Assembly: GCA_018697195.1 (NCBI GenBank)
Contig: JAGMWU010000044.1
Location: 17,627 to 81,626, forward strand
DNA length: 64,000 nt
Direction of reading: 5' to 3'
Origin: Certhia americana
Taxonomy: Eukaryota; Chordata; Aves; Passeriformes; Certhiidae
Part shown: positions 23,461-35,140 of the stretch, piece by piece
Numbering within the stretch: the stretch's first letter is position 1
How the letters are laid out: the number at the start of each line of letters is the position of its first letter
Position numbers and translations under genes: made by a program
The notes under the pieces: generated by a model
The model's input: the letters and a program-made list of their open reading frames with translations, nothing else
The model's database searches: none
What the model was told of the DNA's origin: nothing

Positions 23461-24530
23461 TCCCAAAATCCTGATTGGTTCAGTGATAAACAGTTTGCAG
23501 GGAACAGAAAATCTGTAATTGCATTCAATATTAGTCCTTCGGTTCCATAAGTGCTTTCTTTTCAATTCTTGAGCCCTTTATAGGACATTAGCTGAGTTCT
23601 GAGGAAATAAATATTCTCCTCAGCTTCTGAGTTCAGGCTGACCTCCACCTCAGTCTGTGCCTGTTCTTGAGGTCGCTCCCAAAAAAGCTGTGGCAGAGCT
23701 GACAGCAAAAGTTGAGACATCGATAGCACAGGAAAAACCCAAGCCTGATTTGAAAGGTTATTTGAAATGGGAGCATGAAGAATGAAACCTTGGATTTCCA
23801 GGGCTCTGCTCCTGGTTTTTCACATTTTTTTCCAAGTGTGAATTCAAGCTGCCTGTGCTGCTTTTGGAGCCACCACACCTTTTCCCTACCACAAAATATA
23901 AATAAATCAAAGCCTACCCTTGCAACATCTGTTTACTCCCTTGTATTCTGAGTCAGCAGATTAGAGAAGGAATGAGGTAATATGTTAACACTCAAGAAGA
24001 AAAACCCAAAAACTCCCTCATCCATAAGCAAAAACCACAAGAACACGATCCACTCTGGCCTTTAATTCTGCAAGCCGCAAGAAAACTGACACGTGAGAAA
24101 CCACCCAGGCTGAAAAACGTATCCTTCCCATTGCTGTAGCAATTCTGAGCTGCAAAATTCATGTTCTTTTCCCACAAAAAGGGGATTAGTAGTCAGGAGA
24201 CGAGGATTTGTCAGAATTATTTATCAAGTTATTGCACAAGTTAGTTTAAAATCATGGACTCTGCCAACTTTTAATACCCTCTTCAGCCTGACTAGAAGGA
24301 GGAAGTTAAATTAGGAGAGAGTGGTGCAATGGCAAATAATTTCAACCCCTGGGATGCTGGAGCTCCACATGCCAGGCAAGTCAGATGCAATCCTCCAGTT
24401 TTAATCAAAATAAAAGAATGCCCTCAGCTCCAGCCAGAAAACAACGACACAAAAGTACAAGCTGGGGAAAAAAAATCAGTCCAATGAGCAATAAAAGGAA
24501 AACCAGAACCAGGAATTAATAATCATCTTC

Positions 24531-24532
<2 letters not shown>
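23461..24532. other. unique sequence, no gene seen
   Basis: About 1.1 kb without recognised repeats or coding signals. Confidence 0.5.
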
Positions 24533-24575
<43 letters not shown>

Positions 24576-24636
24576 TACTATTACTATTACTACTACTACT
24601 ACTATTACTATTACTATTACTGTTACTATTATTATT
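24533..24636. repeat. compound (ATT)n/(ACTATT)n/(ACT)n microsatellite
   Basis: Pure ATT units from 24533, then alternating ACT-ATT, then pure ACT, then alternating again, and back to ATT, with one GTT variant near 24621. The near mirror layout around the ACT core suggests a single T-to-C change that spread by slippage. Confidence 0.95.
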
Positions 24637-27600
24637 TTATTCTTTAATCTATGAATTGGTCTATGATTGGTAAATCTGAATCCCAAGCCTGCTTTATAAA
24701 CCAGCACTGTGTGCAAAAGACTGAGCTGACCACGACAAGAAAATAAATGTGACCAAAAATAGCTGATGTGTTCTAAGTAGAGGAAATCACTGATTTTAGA
24801 TTGTAATTGGTTTTGTGGGTATTTCCTCCTGCCTTAAATTTATTCAGATTCATTTCTTGGGCATAATTTTGATATTTTTCGTTTCAGTCAATGAGTTATT
24901 GATAGGTGATTCTGATAATTAATCCTTTTTTTCTTGAAAAATAAATAAGCAAGCCAAAAATGCAAAATCTAGAAAAGTTAGAGTGAAAATCTTAAAAAAG
25001 AGAAAACCAACAAAAGTCTCTAGAACAAAAAAGGAAGAGATTTTCCCCTTTGCAGACAAGAAGTAATTTGTACTATGAGGGAATGCATCATAATTTTGAC
25101 CAAAGTAAAACATCTATCTCACTTTGCAAAGCAATTTACCCTCATAGGCTGGAAAAATCTGCACATAAAACACTCCTAAACATGATGTCACCACCCATGT
25201 CTAATTCCTTCCTTCAAAGATAGAATTTAAAAAATAATAATTTATAAAGCACCAAGTGTTTCTAAAAAAAAAAAAAAAATATATGGGTTAATATAAAAAT
25301 TGATCTCCCTAAAGAAAAGATAGGAAAACTGCAAAAAGTTTCTCAGATACTTAAAATTCTATTTTTTTAAAACAAAATTAACTAAACTTTCCAGATGAGT
25401 TCCAGCACAGTGCTTCTCTCTGCATCCAAAAAAGATAAAAGAATTAGGATTTTTCATACCACTGTTTCTCCTTTCCTAATTAAAAGATGGATACAAGGGG
25501 GTTTTTTGGGATAGAAGACAGGTCTCAGTGCAGTTGTCTTTGGACTAGAGATCAAAAATACCCTCCCCTCAAAATCTGGAGAAGTGTATTTCCCTATTTT
25601 ATCCAAATTGAATGATTTGTTCATAATGCAAATCAGTTCATTTATTTTTAGACCCAGTTGGAAACCTTGGGGCTCTCATGGAAAAGTTCTATGGATTCTT
25701 GGTTTCTATTCCAGCCAGTTCAGGTATTTGGCTCAGAGCCTAAAGAGATGACTTTGGGGCAAAAAGAAAATGGATGTTTCAAAGGCCCATTTTACTTCTG
25801 AAATCTTTGCTTTAGTAGGAAGCATTGCTGGCATTTGCTACAATTAAATTTTAATTTATCCAGCTTGGTAAAATAAATCAGTGTTTTAACCTAATGATTT
25901 TATTTTCCAACAAGCAAGAAAAATGCAGGACACGGTGTTGGGTACTTGATAAGGAATGCTGAACACGGGATTCAGGATGCAATTTTCCTAATCCACACTG
26001 AAGTGTGATAACAAAGAACATTTGTCAAGGCTGTATCATCATTTTATTGGCTATTTTTGCACCTGTTAGAGATGTGACAAGGTGTTGACAGATCTCTCCT
26101 GGCAGGACACCCTGGGACAGGCACATCCACTCTAATAAATTCCATAATATGACACCTCATTTCACTTGGGACACATGAAGTTGCCACAGAGGTGATAGCT
26201 TTTACTACAACTCCAGAAGTAATTTCCCCCAAAATGTGAAGAATTATCAGCCAAGTACAGAGATCCTCAAGTAAATACAGCCCTTAGAATAAAATATGTA
26301 ACACAGAGAGTGCAACAAAAGCCTGAAAACCTCTCAAAACATATTTCAAACTCATTTTTCAGCGCTGCCAGTACACACTGAGTGTTGCTCACAGCATAGA
26401 TTAAAGGTTTTGCTTTGAAAAATTAGTATTTTAGTACTAACAGGAGCAGCAATACAACCTTTTCATGGTTCTTATACATTATCATTTACAGAAATTTAAT
26501 CTGATGTCTTTAGTGTTTAAAATAAAAGAGCCACAGTTGTTTTTTGAGGTGTTTAGGTGCCAAAATAAGTAGGTGTGTCCCACAAGGTGCTTTCAGAGTT
26601 GGCTGGACATCGACTCCCATTTAATTTCAGAGTGCCAGCACCTGCCTGGGTGAATTTTCCACCAGTTTCCATCTGTGCTGCAAGCAGATCAATGATTTTT
26701 ATAATTTGCACAGTGCTCACCAGTCTGGCAGGGTGTGAAAGAACAGCCAAAAGAAACCACAAATAGAAGGTAAAAGAAGGTGCCTTTTCCAATCAAAGTT
26801 AAACCAAAGTAACATTCCTCTGAGCAGCTCTGAAGGAGTTAAATAATTCACAAGGTTTGGGATGAATGAATTCCCTGCAGGAAGCTCAGCAATTCTCCCA
26901 AAAAGAGATTGGGGATCTTGGTGGGTTATTTAAATTAAAAAAAATAATTTAAAAAAAAGTGGTAAAAAGTAATAGAGGCTACAAGATCTCCCCTGTCTCA
27001 CCTCTCAATTCCCCCTCCTGATAGACTGTACACAAATTAACAGCTTTTTATGTCTTTCAAGGGTATTTATTTCTGGCAAGGACACAGACTTTTCTGTCAA
27101 GGTTTGCAGAACATTTTGTTCTGCACCACGTATGCACATGCTGCTGGATCTCGTTCCTATTATATATTCAAACAGCACACAGAAGATTGTCATCACACAA
27201 TCTGTCTGGAGCTGTCCTGATGAGCAGAACAAGTCCAAATTGATGGGGAAAAAAAGAAAATAATTCACCCTTTATAATTCTGATCCAGAATCAGCTGGCC
27301 TGGTCTTTGTGCACAACATGGGATGAAACACTGAGGTGTTTTCCCTGCCTCTCCTCATCCATTCCTTCATCCATCTGCACCTGCTTTTCATAATTTCATG
27401 GAGTTTTCTCATTTTAGAACCATCTATCCATGATGGAAGTATTATATCAATTCAAACCCTCACGATGCCACCTCGAAACAATTCCAGTGGCATTCAAGCA
27501 GTTGCTGAAACAGGTGTGTGATTCCTGTCCTGACTGCAGAGGTTTTGCACTAACACTGACTAAATCCAGAAATTATTACTGTCCAAATCTATAATTAAGG

Positions 27601-29310
27601 CTGGCAAGCAGCTGAACAGGCTTTGTCAAGGAATTTAGACCACCAGTAATTTGGTTTAGCCAAAGATGCTCCAGTCATTGGACAGATGATCATCCCAGGA
27701 ATTACCCAAGGAACTTAAAATAAGGAATTTACACTATTGCAGAAGAAGGGAGAAAGTAGCATTAAATTAAGTTGTGAAAGGGATTAATTAATGAATGCCT
27801 TTTTTACATCAAACTAGTCCTTTCATTCTACTACTGAACAACTTTACATGGAGATGGATAAAATGAAAAATCAAAATCATTTTTCCATGGGTGATATAAA
27901 TTCTGAGAGACATCTAAAATAAAAAAAAAATTAAAATGAATTTTAAAAAATTAAAAATTAAAAAAAAAAAAATAATCAACCCAAACAATTTTGATCAGGA
28001 GAGTTACTCAGGGAGTTATCCCTATCACATCTAGAGCAAGGAGGATGTAAGTTTGTAGTAGAAAAATGAGAAATACAAAAAGCTGCACAGCCACAGGAAG
28101 CTGTGCAAGCAAAGCTCTCTTCAAAACATATCCATAGAAGTCATTCCCTGCTTTAAAAAATCATCTCAGACCTGAAAATATACAGCTTAACCAAAACTAC
28201 CAAAGACAAGTCTTATTCTACAGCTGAAACTGGGCCCTGGGATAAATTTATTGATTATCACAACTTACTGAGACCTTCAGGGAAGCTGATGAAATTTAAT
28301 AAATCTCAGAACTTTCACCATTTGAACCCCTGAAGGTGAATATTCTCCACCATTTGTGGACAAATTTTTTGGAGCAATAGAAGGCAACAAATTCCAATGG
28401 GATTGTCCCATGTGAATCCTCCACTGTTTAATAGCAATGGCTCCTTCTCAGCTGCCAATTTTCAGTGAAATTCCAAGAAATTAATGTGGTTGAAAGTTTC
28501 AGCCATGCAGATAAATGGGGTCAAAACTGATCTCCAAACTGTAGAAATGCTGCTAGAAGGGGTAAAAAAAATGACACCGCAATCACAACAGACTTGTTGC
28601 AGCAGAAAAACAGAATTAAAAAAATAGCCCCGAGGTTATTTACAAATGTATTGCATTTCAAAATGTTTAAATTAAAAAAACAAAACCCAACAATACAGAA
28701 GTTGGCAAACAAAATTATTACCATCAATATGTCCAAACATGAGAGATTAGATTTTTTTTCAGCCACTTCAAATACAAATCTTTGTTGTAATGACACCATT
28801 AAATGGCAAAGAAGTCACCAGTTTAAATTTTCTTCAACACTGCCAGATAAGACCAATGATTCATCCATCTAAGTGCCAGTGTTTTGGCTGGTAAAAAAAA
28901 AAAGCCCTAAAAAAGAAAAAAAAAGTGTTCCTTGGATGCACATGTCCATGTAATCCACTTGAAACTGCACATTACCTCATTCTGGAGTGATTTCATTCAG
29001 GTCTCCTCCCTATTAAGCTGTTTTCATACTCTTCCATCAAAGAAGTGGAAGCATTTGGGACTTTCAAGGTCTAAAGTGAAACACCAAAAGCTGATTTTCC
29101 CCCTTTCACTCCCACAGCACACACTGACCCATCCAGCAGTGTCCAGTCTGCTGAGATGGGTCTGAGCAGGGGGCACCCCCTCCTGCTGAGCATCTCCCAC
29201 AGATTCCTTTTGAGGTCCCAAAGATTTGAGGTTTGAGGTCCCAAACTCAGCACAGAGCCGTGACCAAGCAAGGAAGAGGATTCTCTGCAGGCTGGCTGGC
29301 TGCTGTAGGA
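24637..29310. other. long unique AT-rich stretch, no gene seen
   Basis: 4.7 kb without a recognised transposon, the longest such interval in the window. It contains A-rich runs at 25265-25279, 26938-26958 and 27905-27975, and several short A runs near 28660-28925. Open frames reach only 92 codons. It may include old repeats too decayed to recognise by eye. Confidence 0.5.
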
Positions 29311-29658
29311 GATCCCAAAATCATCAGGGTGGGAAGGGACCTCCAGGATCCTCCTGTGCCACCCCAGCCCCAGCAGCACCAGCCCAAACCCTGTCCCCAA
29401 GGGCCACAGCCAGACTGCTCTGGGACAATTGCAGGCACTCCAAAGCTCCCTGGGCAGCTCAGCCCAAGGCCTGACCACTCTGACAGGGAAATTTTCTTTC
29501 CCAGTCTCCACCCTGAGCCTGCCCTGGTGCCATTTGAGGCCGTTCCCTCTGCTCCTGTCCCTGTTCCTGGCAGCACAGCCCGACCCCCCCTCACTGCCCC
29601 TCCTGCCAGGGACTTGTGCAGAGCCACAAGGGCCCCCCTGAGCCTCCTTTGCTCCAGG
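29311..29658 (-). mobile_element. CR1 LINE 3' fragment
   Basis: GGGTGGGAAGGGACCTCCAG at the tail side, then GGCACTCCAAAGCTCCCTGG, GAGGCCGTTCCCTCTGCTCC and CTTGTGCAGAGCCACAAGGG. The centre (CCACCCCAGCCCCAGCAGCA) differs from the other members of its group, so it may belong to a distinct subfamily. Truncated at TTTGCTCCAGG. Confidence 0.92.
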
Positions 29659-31430
29659 CTGAGCTGCTGAGTACAGAAACCCAAATTCTGATGTTTCTTC
29701 CCACAGAGAGCAGCCCTACTCATCTCCTGTGGCACAAAGTCCCCCTCGATGGGACTCTGTTGTGAGCAGTTCAGGATTTTGGCTCACTAAAATAATCAGC
29801 AGCAGCAACAACAAGAAGTGAGGGAAAAGCTGCAAATTTCAAATCCACCACATCCTGGAGATCAGAGACCTTTGGATTCAAAGAACACCAAAGAAATCAG
29901 ATTTAACTCACAATGTACAATCCAAACACAGAGAAAGTTGTGTTTGCCCTTGCATCTACCAAGAAAGGGGCCAGAGGGGACACAGGGTGACATAAACCCC
30001 TTGGTGATGGTTTGTGGCTCTTCTGAATTTCTCTGATCTAGCTCAGATGGCCACCACGACTTGCAGAATTGTAGTTTTTATACCTATAACATCTGTAATA
30101 AAGAATGTGCTGCTTTGTGGCAGGCAAAATGAAAAAAGGACTTAAAATCGTAATAATATAAAGGATGTGCTGAAGAATTCATTGAAGGATCTTAAAGCAA
30201 GACAGATTTTATTCACCAAAAATGTGCTTTTCCATCAAGGAAAAGTTAATTACAAAGTTCTGGGGTTAAATATTCTCTGTACATTTTCTGGAGTGTGAAA
30301 TGATAAAGCCAGTAGTTGTTGACTACTGCTAATTATGTGTTTGAGCATGCCAAAGTAATTTTCTGGGCCAGTTTAGTAATATGTAATTAATTTCTGCCTC
30401 CTTAAATCTAAAATTTACCTAAAATCACAAAAGAAGTGATTTTGGAAATGAGGTGACCTTGTGGAAAAGGTGAAATAGAGACCAAAAAAACCACAAAATA
30501 ACCAAAAAACCCCCACTAAGAAAAAAAACCTCAAAAAACAACCAAAGAAACCATTCCTAAGTAGAAAATTTTAAATTATCCAGAGGTGCTAGAGGTCTCA
30601 TTGCTGTCTGATAATGAAAAATTTGTCTTTCAAAGTGAGCAGTGGGAAACAAAAGGAAATTACCCTCTGACAGCTTTCTTTGTAGACGAAGAATTGGTAG
30701 CTCCTAATGGGCAGGTGTCCCCATTAGAATAAAACATTAATTAATGCCCTGGCTGGCAGGCTCAGCTGGGGAAAACATGGCTAAATGAGTGTGGAACTGG
30801 AGTGCCTTCTGGGGTGGTAATTGTGGTCCCCACATTTACTGTAATTTGGGATGTGGTTTTCCAATTGGATCCAAATCACTGAAGGGTTCTGGTTGTTGGG
30901 ACAACACACAGGGATAATGATTCTATTAAAACACTCAGGGCCTGATTTCTAAAGAAATCAGCACCATTATTGGGATCAGGGAACTCTTGGTAGCTGGGAA
31001 AATTTGGCCTCATCATGATTTTAGTGTAAAAACTGCCAAAAGGAATTATGTGAAAGCCACAAAGTAGTGGTGACTGTGGGCACCGTGAAGAGCAACACCA
31101 AATTTTAAATGAACAATTTTGATAGAAACTAGAATACGGGGAAATGTGAGAGGGGGAAAGTTTTGTTCCCTTTCATTTTACACAAAGAAAAAAAGAAAAG
31201 AAAAAAAAAGGCAGCAATAAATTATTTTTCTGGGAGTTACATCAGCAACTTTGCTCAGAAGTAGAAACAAAAATGCAAATGAAAAACTGAATTATAAGGT
31301 TTTGTGATGGTTTGAAGGTGAGTTGAATTTTTCACCAGGATAGATTGTACATGAGAAGGGAAGGGCAGGTGGGATTAAATCAAGTCCTCAGAAGGGTTGG
31401 ATGAAACTTTTCAAGGCTGCAACTCTGAAA
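29659..31430. other. unique sequence, no gene seen
   Basis: 1.8 kb with short A/C-rich (30480-30545) and A-rich (31185-31210) runs. No gene or repeat family seen. Confidence 0.5.
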
Positions 31431-31795
31431 TGCCATGGCAGGGACCCCTCCCACTGTCCCAGGCTGCTCCAACCCCAATGTCCAACCTGGCCTGGGACAC
31501 TGCCAGGGATGGAGCAGCCAAAACTTCTCTGGGCATCCTGTGCCAGGGCCTCACCACCCTCACAGAGAATTTCTTCCTAATATCTCATCTAAATCTACTC
31601 TCTGCCAGTTTGAAGCCATTCCCTGTGTCCTGTCCCTGCATCCCTTGGGAATTGTCTCTCTCCACCTTTCCTGGGGCTCCTTCAGGCCCTGCAAGGCCAC
31701 CCTGAGCTCAGCCCAAAGCTTCTCCTGCCCAGCTGAACAATGCCAGCTGTGCCAGCCTTTCCTGCCAGCAGAGCTGCTCCATCCTCTGCTCATCC
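31431..31795 (-). mobile_element. CR1 LINE fragment lacking its tail
   Basis: Begins inside the element at TGCCATGGCAGGGACCCCTC, with the last 50-60 bases of CR1 missing. It then runs through CCAACCTGGCCTGGGACACT and CTTTCCTGGGGCTCCTTCAG to CAGAGCTGCTCCATCCTCTG. Loss of the 3' end is unusual for a LINE, which is normally cut at the 5' end, so a later deletion or rearrangement is likely at 31430. Confidence 0.92.
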
Positions 31796-33814
31796 TGGTG
31801 TTGCTCATCTTTATTCTTTCAATATTTTTACTATGAAACCTTTTGTAGCCACGTTTCATACCAGCATCAAATGAATAATTACACAGCAAATAATTTGGCA
31901 AAGTGAGAATCATCCTGGTCTGAGGAATTGCATCATCATCCTTGATTTCAGAGAGTGGATAGGAAAAAAACAACATCTTATTACTAATAAAGTCAGAAAA
32001 GGAGATTTCTCTTCAGTAGAATGCAAACCAAGGTTGTCAGTTTAATTTGGGGCTTTTCAAACACCAGAGAATAGCCTGGAAGGAATTTGGAGCTGTAAGC
32101 CCTGGCCCTGCACTGAGACATCTCTGTCTAGACTGAATCTTCCCATGGTCTGGACACATCCAGCAGAGCTCCATGAAGATGGATAATGGGTCTGCCTGCA
32201 CCAAATTTCCCAGTCAGAGTTTACCTGTCTGTGTTGGATCCCATTCTGCAGGTTCTGCAGCTGAAATTGTGCTGGAAAGATACAGTAAAAAAAGGGAAAG
32301 AGATGAAAATCAAGCTGCACATCCAGGCTTTGCAAAGCCAAACGAGCTGTTCCATGGAATGGTTAGGAAAGCCTGGAACTGATCTCTTCTAGTACAAATG
32401 CCTAGAAGCAAAGCTTTGAATTTTTCAAAACAAACAAGAAGGAATTTTAATTAAAAGGCATCGAGGAATGGCAAAATATCTTACCTAAATCTTGCTCCCG
32501 TTTTCAGTGAGTAAAGATTAATTTACCCTTAAATCACACAGAGATTTCTGAAGTGTTAAACATTTGAGATTATGCAGCAGACATTAAAATCAAGTCAAGC
32601 TGCAAAACTCAGGAGATTTTTGTGCATCACACCCAGTCTGCAGAGTGGTAGAACACTTATGTTAATAGGACAGCACGAGAGCTGTCAGGTGCTTATCTTT
32701 TTATTAACCAGGTTTGCACATAACTGAACGAATTCTGGGCATAATCTAGAATTTGGGGAGGAGAAAAGACAGCATTACAATAGGAAATAAGAAGAACGTT
32801 TTAAAAATGGAGAAACAAATGAAGTACTTCTGATGACATTTACTCTTGATTAAAATTTCACAAACCAGCTCTCAGGAAATATACTTGTAATTCTGATTAT
32901 TATTGAGCTTCCTCATAATTTTAAAATTCAGGAGACAATGGAGCTTGTACTGAGTTTGGGTTTGCATGGCAAGGGTTTGGTGGCAGGGGAGCTGCAGAGG
33001 TGGCTCCTCTGAGGAGCTGCCAGAAGCCTCCCCCATCCCTGTTTGTTGCCTGCAATGGGATAAAATGCTTTATCTCCATTTGAGCACATAATTTTTCTCA
33101 TTATAAGTTTACAGCTATGAATATTTTATCATTATTAACACTTCATAATTGATTAAAAGCAGCAGCAGTGGCCAGCTCTGTGAGCTGACCTTTAATCAAT
33201 GGCATTATGCATTATTTTGGAGGTGTTTAAACTCAGGAAGGACTCAAGTTAGCACAGTTTGAAACATCTCCATTTCAGGGCGCTGTTTCTAAAGCACATT
33301 CTGCACAGTGGAAGTGCCATCAGCTGCACTGCCTGAAGAACACACAGATTTGCTGTGCCCGACGTGTAAATCTTTAGTCTGACTCACCCAGAGCTTGTCT
33401 GGAAATTCCAGTTAAAATATATCCTTAAAATATATCCCAATCCCCCAGACATGCCACACGTCTGCACGGCACAAAACCTGCTGGGGTGAAGAGCTGAAGC
33501 AGGAGCAGCACCACGACAGGGCTGCTGCAGAATAATTGACTTGTTGACAGGGATTGTGTTTCCTGAGGCTCCTTGGGGATCTCCAGGCAGCCTCTCACTG
33601 TGCTGAGCTGGCATTCCCTCTCAGGGAACAGCCCCTGGGGCTGCTTTGGACAATAAATGTAGATTCTGTTTCTGTCCTCAGCTGATGGCAAGCAGGAGCC
33701 TCCTGGAGCAGTCACAGTTTGGTCAGCATAGTCTGAACACCAGGAGAGCCAAAGGGCTGTGAATTTCACCCATAACATCTCACATTTCTCTGTCATTTAC
33801 AATACAATTCATCT
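31796..33814. other. unique sequence with candidate conserved core
   Basis: No gene recognised. An open frame on the minus strand (33425-33796, 123 codons) has no known domain. The segment 33080-33230 is listed as a candidate noncoding element. Confidence 0.45.
33080..33230. promoter_or_regulatory. candidate conserved noncoding element
   Basis: A repeat-free stretch dense in homeodomain-type cores: ATTATAAG, TCATTATTAAC, TCATAATTGATTA, TTTAATCAATGG and GCATTATGCATTATTT. An ATGC-type POU half-site is included. The cluster resembles developmental enhancers in texture. I cannot align it to another genome, so this is inference only. Confidence 0.25.
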
Positions 33815-33920
33815 ATATCTAATACCTGTATATCTGTATATCTATGTATCTATATATCTATATATCTATATATCTATATATAGAGATATAGAGATATAGA
33901 GATATAGAGATATAGAGATC

Positions 33921-33968
<48 letters not shown>
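33815..33968. repeat. ATCTAT/GATATAGA/TA compound repeat with 48-bp perfect palindrome
   Basis: A TATCTATA array (about 33845-33880) is followed by a GATATAGA array (33883-33919), roughly its complement, and then by a perfect palindrome at 33921-33968: TATATGTG, sixteen TA units, CACATATA. The CR1 copy begins within a few bases of its right end. Confidence 0.93.
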
Positions 33969-33969
33969 T

Positions 33970-34478
33970 CAGCACTTGGGTGAGCCCCCACCTGCAGAGC
34001 TGCCCCAGCCCTGGGCACAGCACAGGGAGGAGCTGGAGCTGCTGCAGAGAGCCCAGAGGAGGCAGCAGGATGAGCAGAGGATGGAGCAGCTCTGCTGGCA
34101 GGAAAGGCTGGCACAGCTGGCATTGTTCAGCTGCACAGGAGAAGCTTTGGGCTGAGCTCAGGGTGGCCTTGCAGGGCCTGAAGGAGCCCCAGGAAAGCTG
34201 GAGAGAGACAATTCCCAAGGGATGCAGGGATGGGACACAGGGAATGGCTTCAAAGTAGGATTTGATGGGATTTGGGGCAGGAATTCTTCCCTGGGAGGGT
34301 GGTGAGGCCCTGGCACAGGATGCCCAGAGAAGTTTTGGCTGCTCCATCCCTGGCAGTGTCCCAGGCCAGGTTGGACATTGGGGCTGGAGCATCCTGGGAC
34401 AGTGGGAGGGATCCCTGCCATGGCAGGGGTGGGATGAGATGAGCTTTGAGGTCCCTTCCAATCCAAACCAACCTAACC
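33970..34478 (+). mobile_element. CR1 LINE 3' half, left part of a split copy
   Basis: Starts AGCACTTGGGTGAGCCCCCA, near the ORF2 C-terminal region, and continues through GGAGCTGGAGCTGCTGCAGA and TGGCATTGTTCAGCTGCACA into the 3' UTR. It breaks inside the tail at AACCTAACC because a solo LTR is inserted there. The rest of the tail is at 34926-34945. Closely related to the copies at 49.5 and 63.3 kb. Confidence 0.95.
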
Positions 34479-34925
34479 TGATGCCTTCTGGAGCTGATGT
34501 GGAGCAGAGCCCAGGCAGAGCAGAAGGAGAAATTGGGGATTTATTCCAAGGCCTCACTGCACACACCTGGGCAGCACAAGAGCCCGGCTGGCCCACACCC
34601 AAGGGCAGCCCAAAATGGGCCCAGAATGGACGCCCGGCCACCAGGGCTCACACTTGGACAAGTTCTGCTCCAGGAGCAGCTTGGAGTTCATTGTCCAATC
34701 CCAGCTGCAGCTTAGGAAGCTCCATCCTCCTGCTTTGTTCTTCTGCCTTCAGCCTTGGCTTTCTTCTGGGGCCTCAAAGTTGTCCTTGGTGCCCAGCTGG
34801 AGAAGGAATTGTTTTGTGTGCCTGCTCTGTGAAGAGAGCTCAGGAGCACTGAATAGGAAACCTAAAACTGCCCACCAAAACAGCCCAGAGTCTGAAAAAT
34901 AGAAAAGCTCAAACTGAAGGCATCA
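34479..34925 (-). mobile_element. solo LTR inserted in a CR1 tail
   Basis: The ends are a perfect 10-base inverted repeat, TGATGCCTTC (34479-34488) and GAAGGCATCA (34916-34925), giving TG...CA termini. A 4-bp target duplication AACC flanks it (34475-34478 and 34926-34929). A minus-strand AATAAA at 34540-34545 places the R-U5 end about 60 bases before the 3' edge. At 447 bases with no internal genes it is a solo LTR. A 4-bp duplication is typical of gammaretrovirus-like (ERV1) elements, but the family name is not verified. Confidence 0.88.
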
Positions 34926-34945
34926 AACCCATTCTGTGATTCTGA
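34926..34945 (+). mobile_element. CR1 tail remainder after the LTR
   Basis: AACCCATTCTGTGATTCTGA is the end of a CR1 tail and continues directly from position 34478 across the LTR. It proves the LTR entered an existing CR1 copy. Confidence 0.9.
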
Positions 34946-35019
34946 GATAATTTCTTGCACACATTAATTACTAAAATATCTCCCCAGTCTGAAGTGAGGA
35001 GGTGATTCTGTGACAGAGC

Positions 35020-35140
35020 CGTGGGGTTCAGGCAGTGCAGCCCCTGCCCCGAGGCTGTGCAGGGAGGATAATCCCACGTGTGGGACTGGGGCGGGGAGGG
35101 AGGATGCTCCCTGTGACAGCTCCGAGCCGCATGCTCCTTC
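35020..35140. promoter_or_regulatory. GC-rich patch with E-box and Sp1-like site (weak)
   Basis: An unusually GC-rich unique segment. It has CACGTG at 35075-35080 and GGGGCGGGG at 35088-35096, about 8 bases apart, plus several further CpG sites (GAGCCGTGG, CCCCGAGG, CTCCGAGCCGC). The patch could be a small regulatory element, but no transcript evidence is visible. Confidence 0.25.

Noticed and set aside
33874..34641. 255-codon minus-strand frame
   Set aside because: It crosses the solo LTR, an antisense CR1 copy and the TA repeat (Tyr-Ile tail), so it is composed wholly of repeats.
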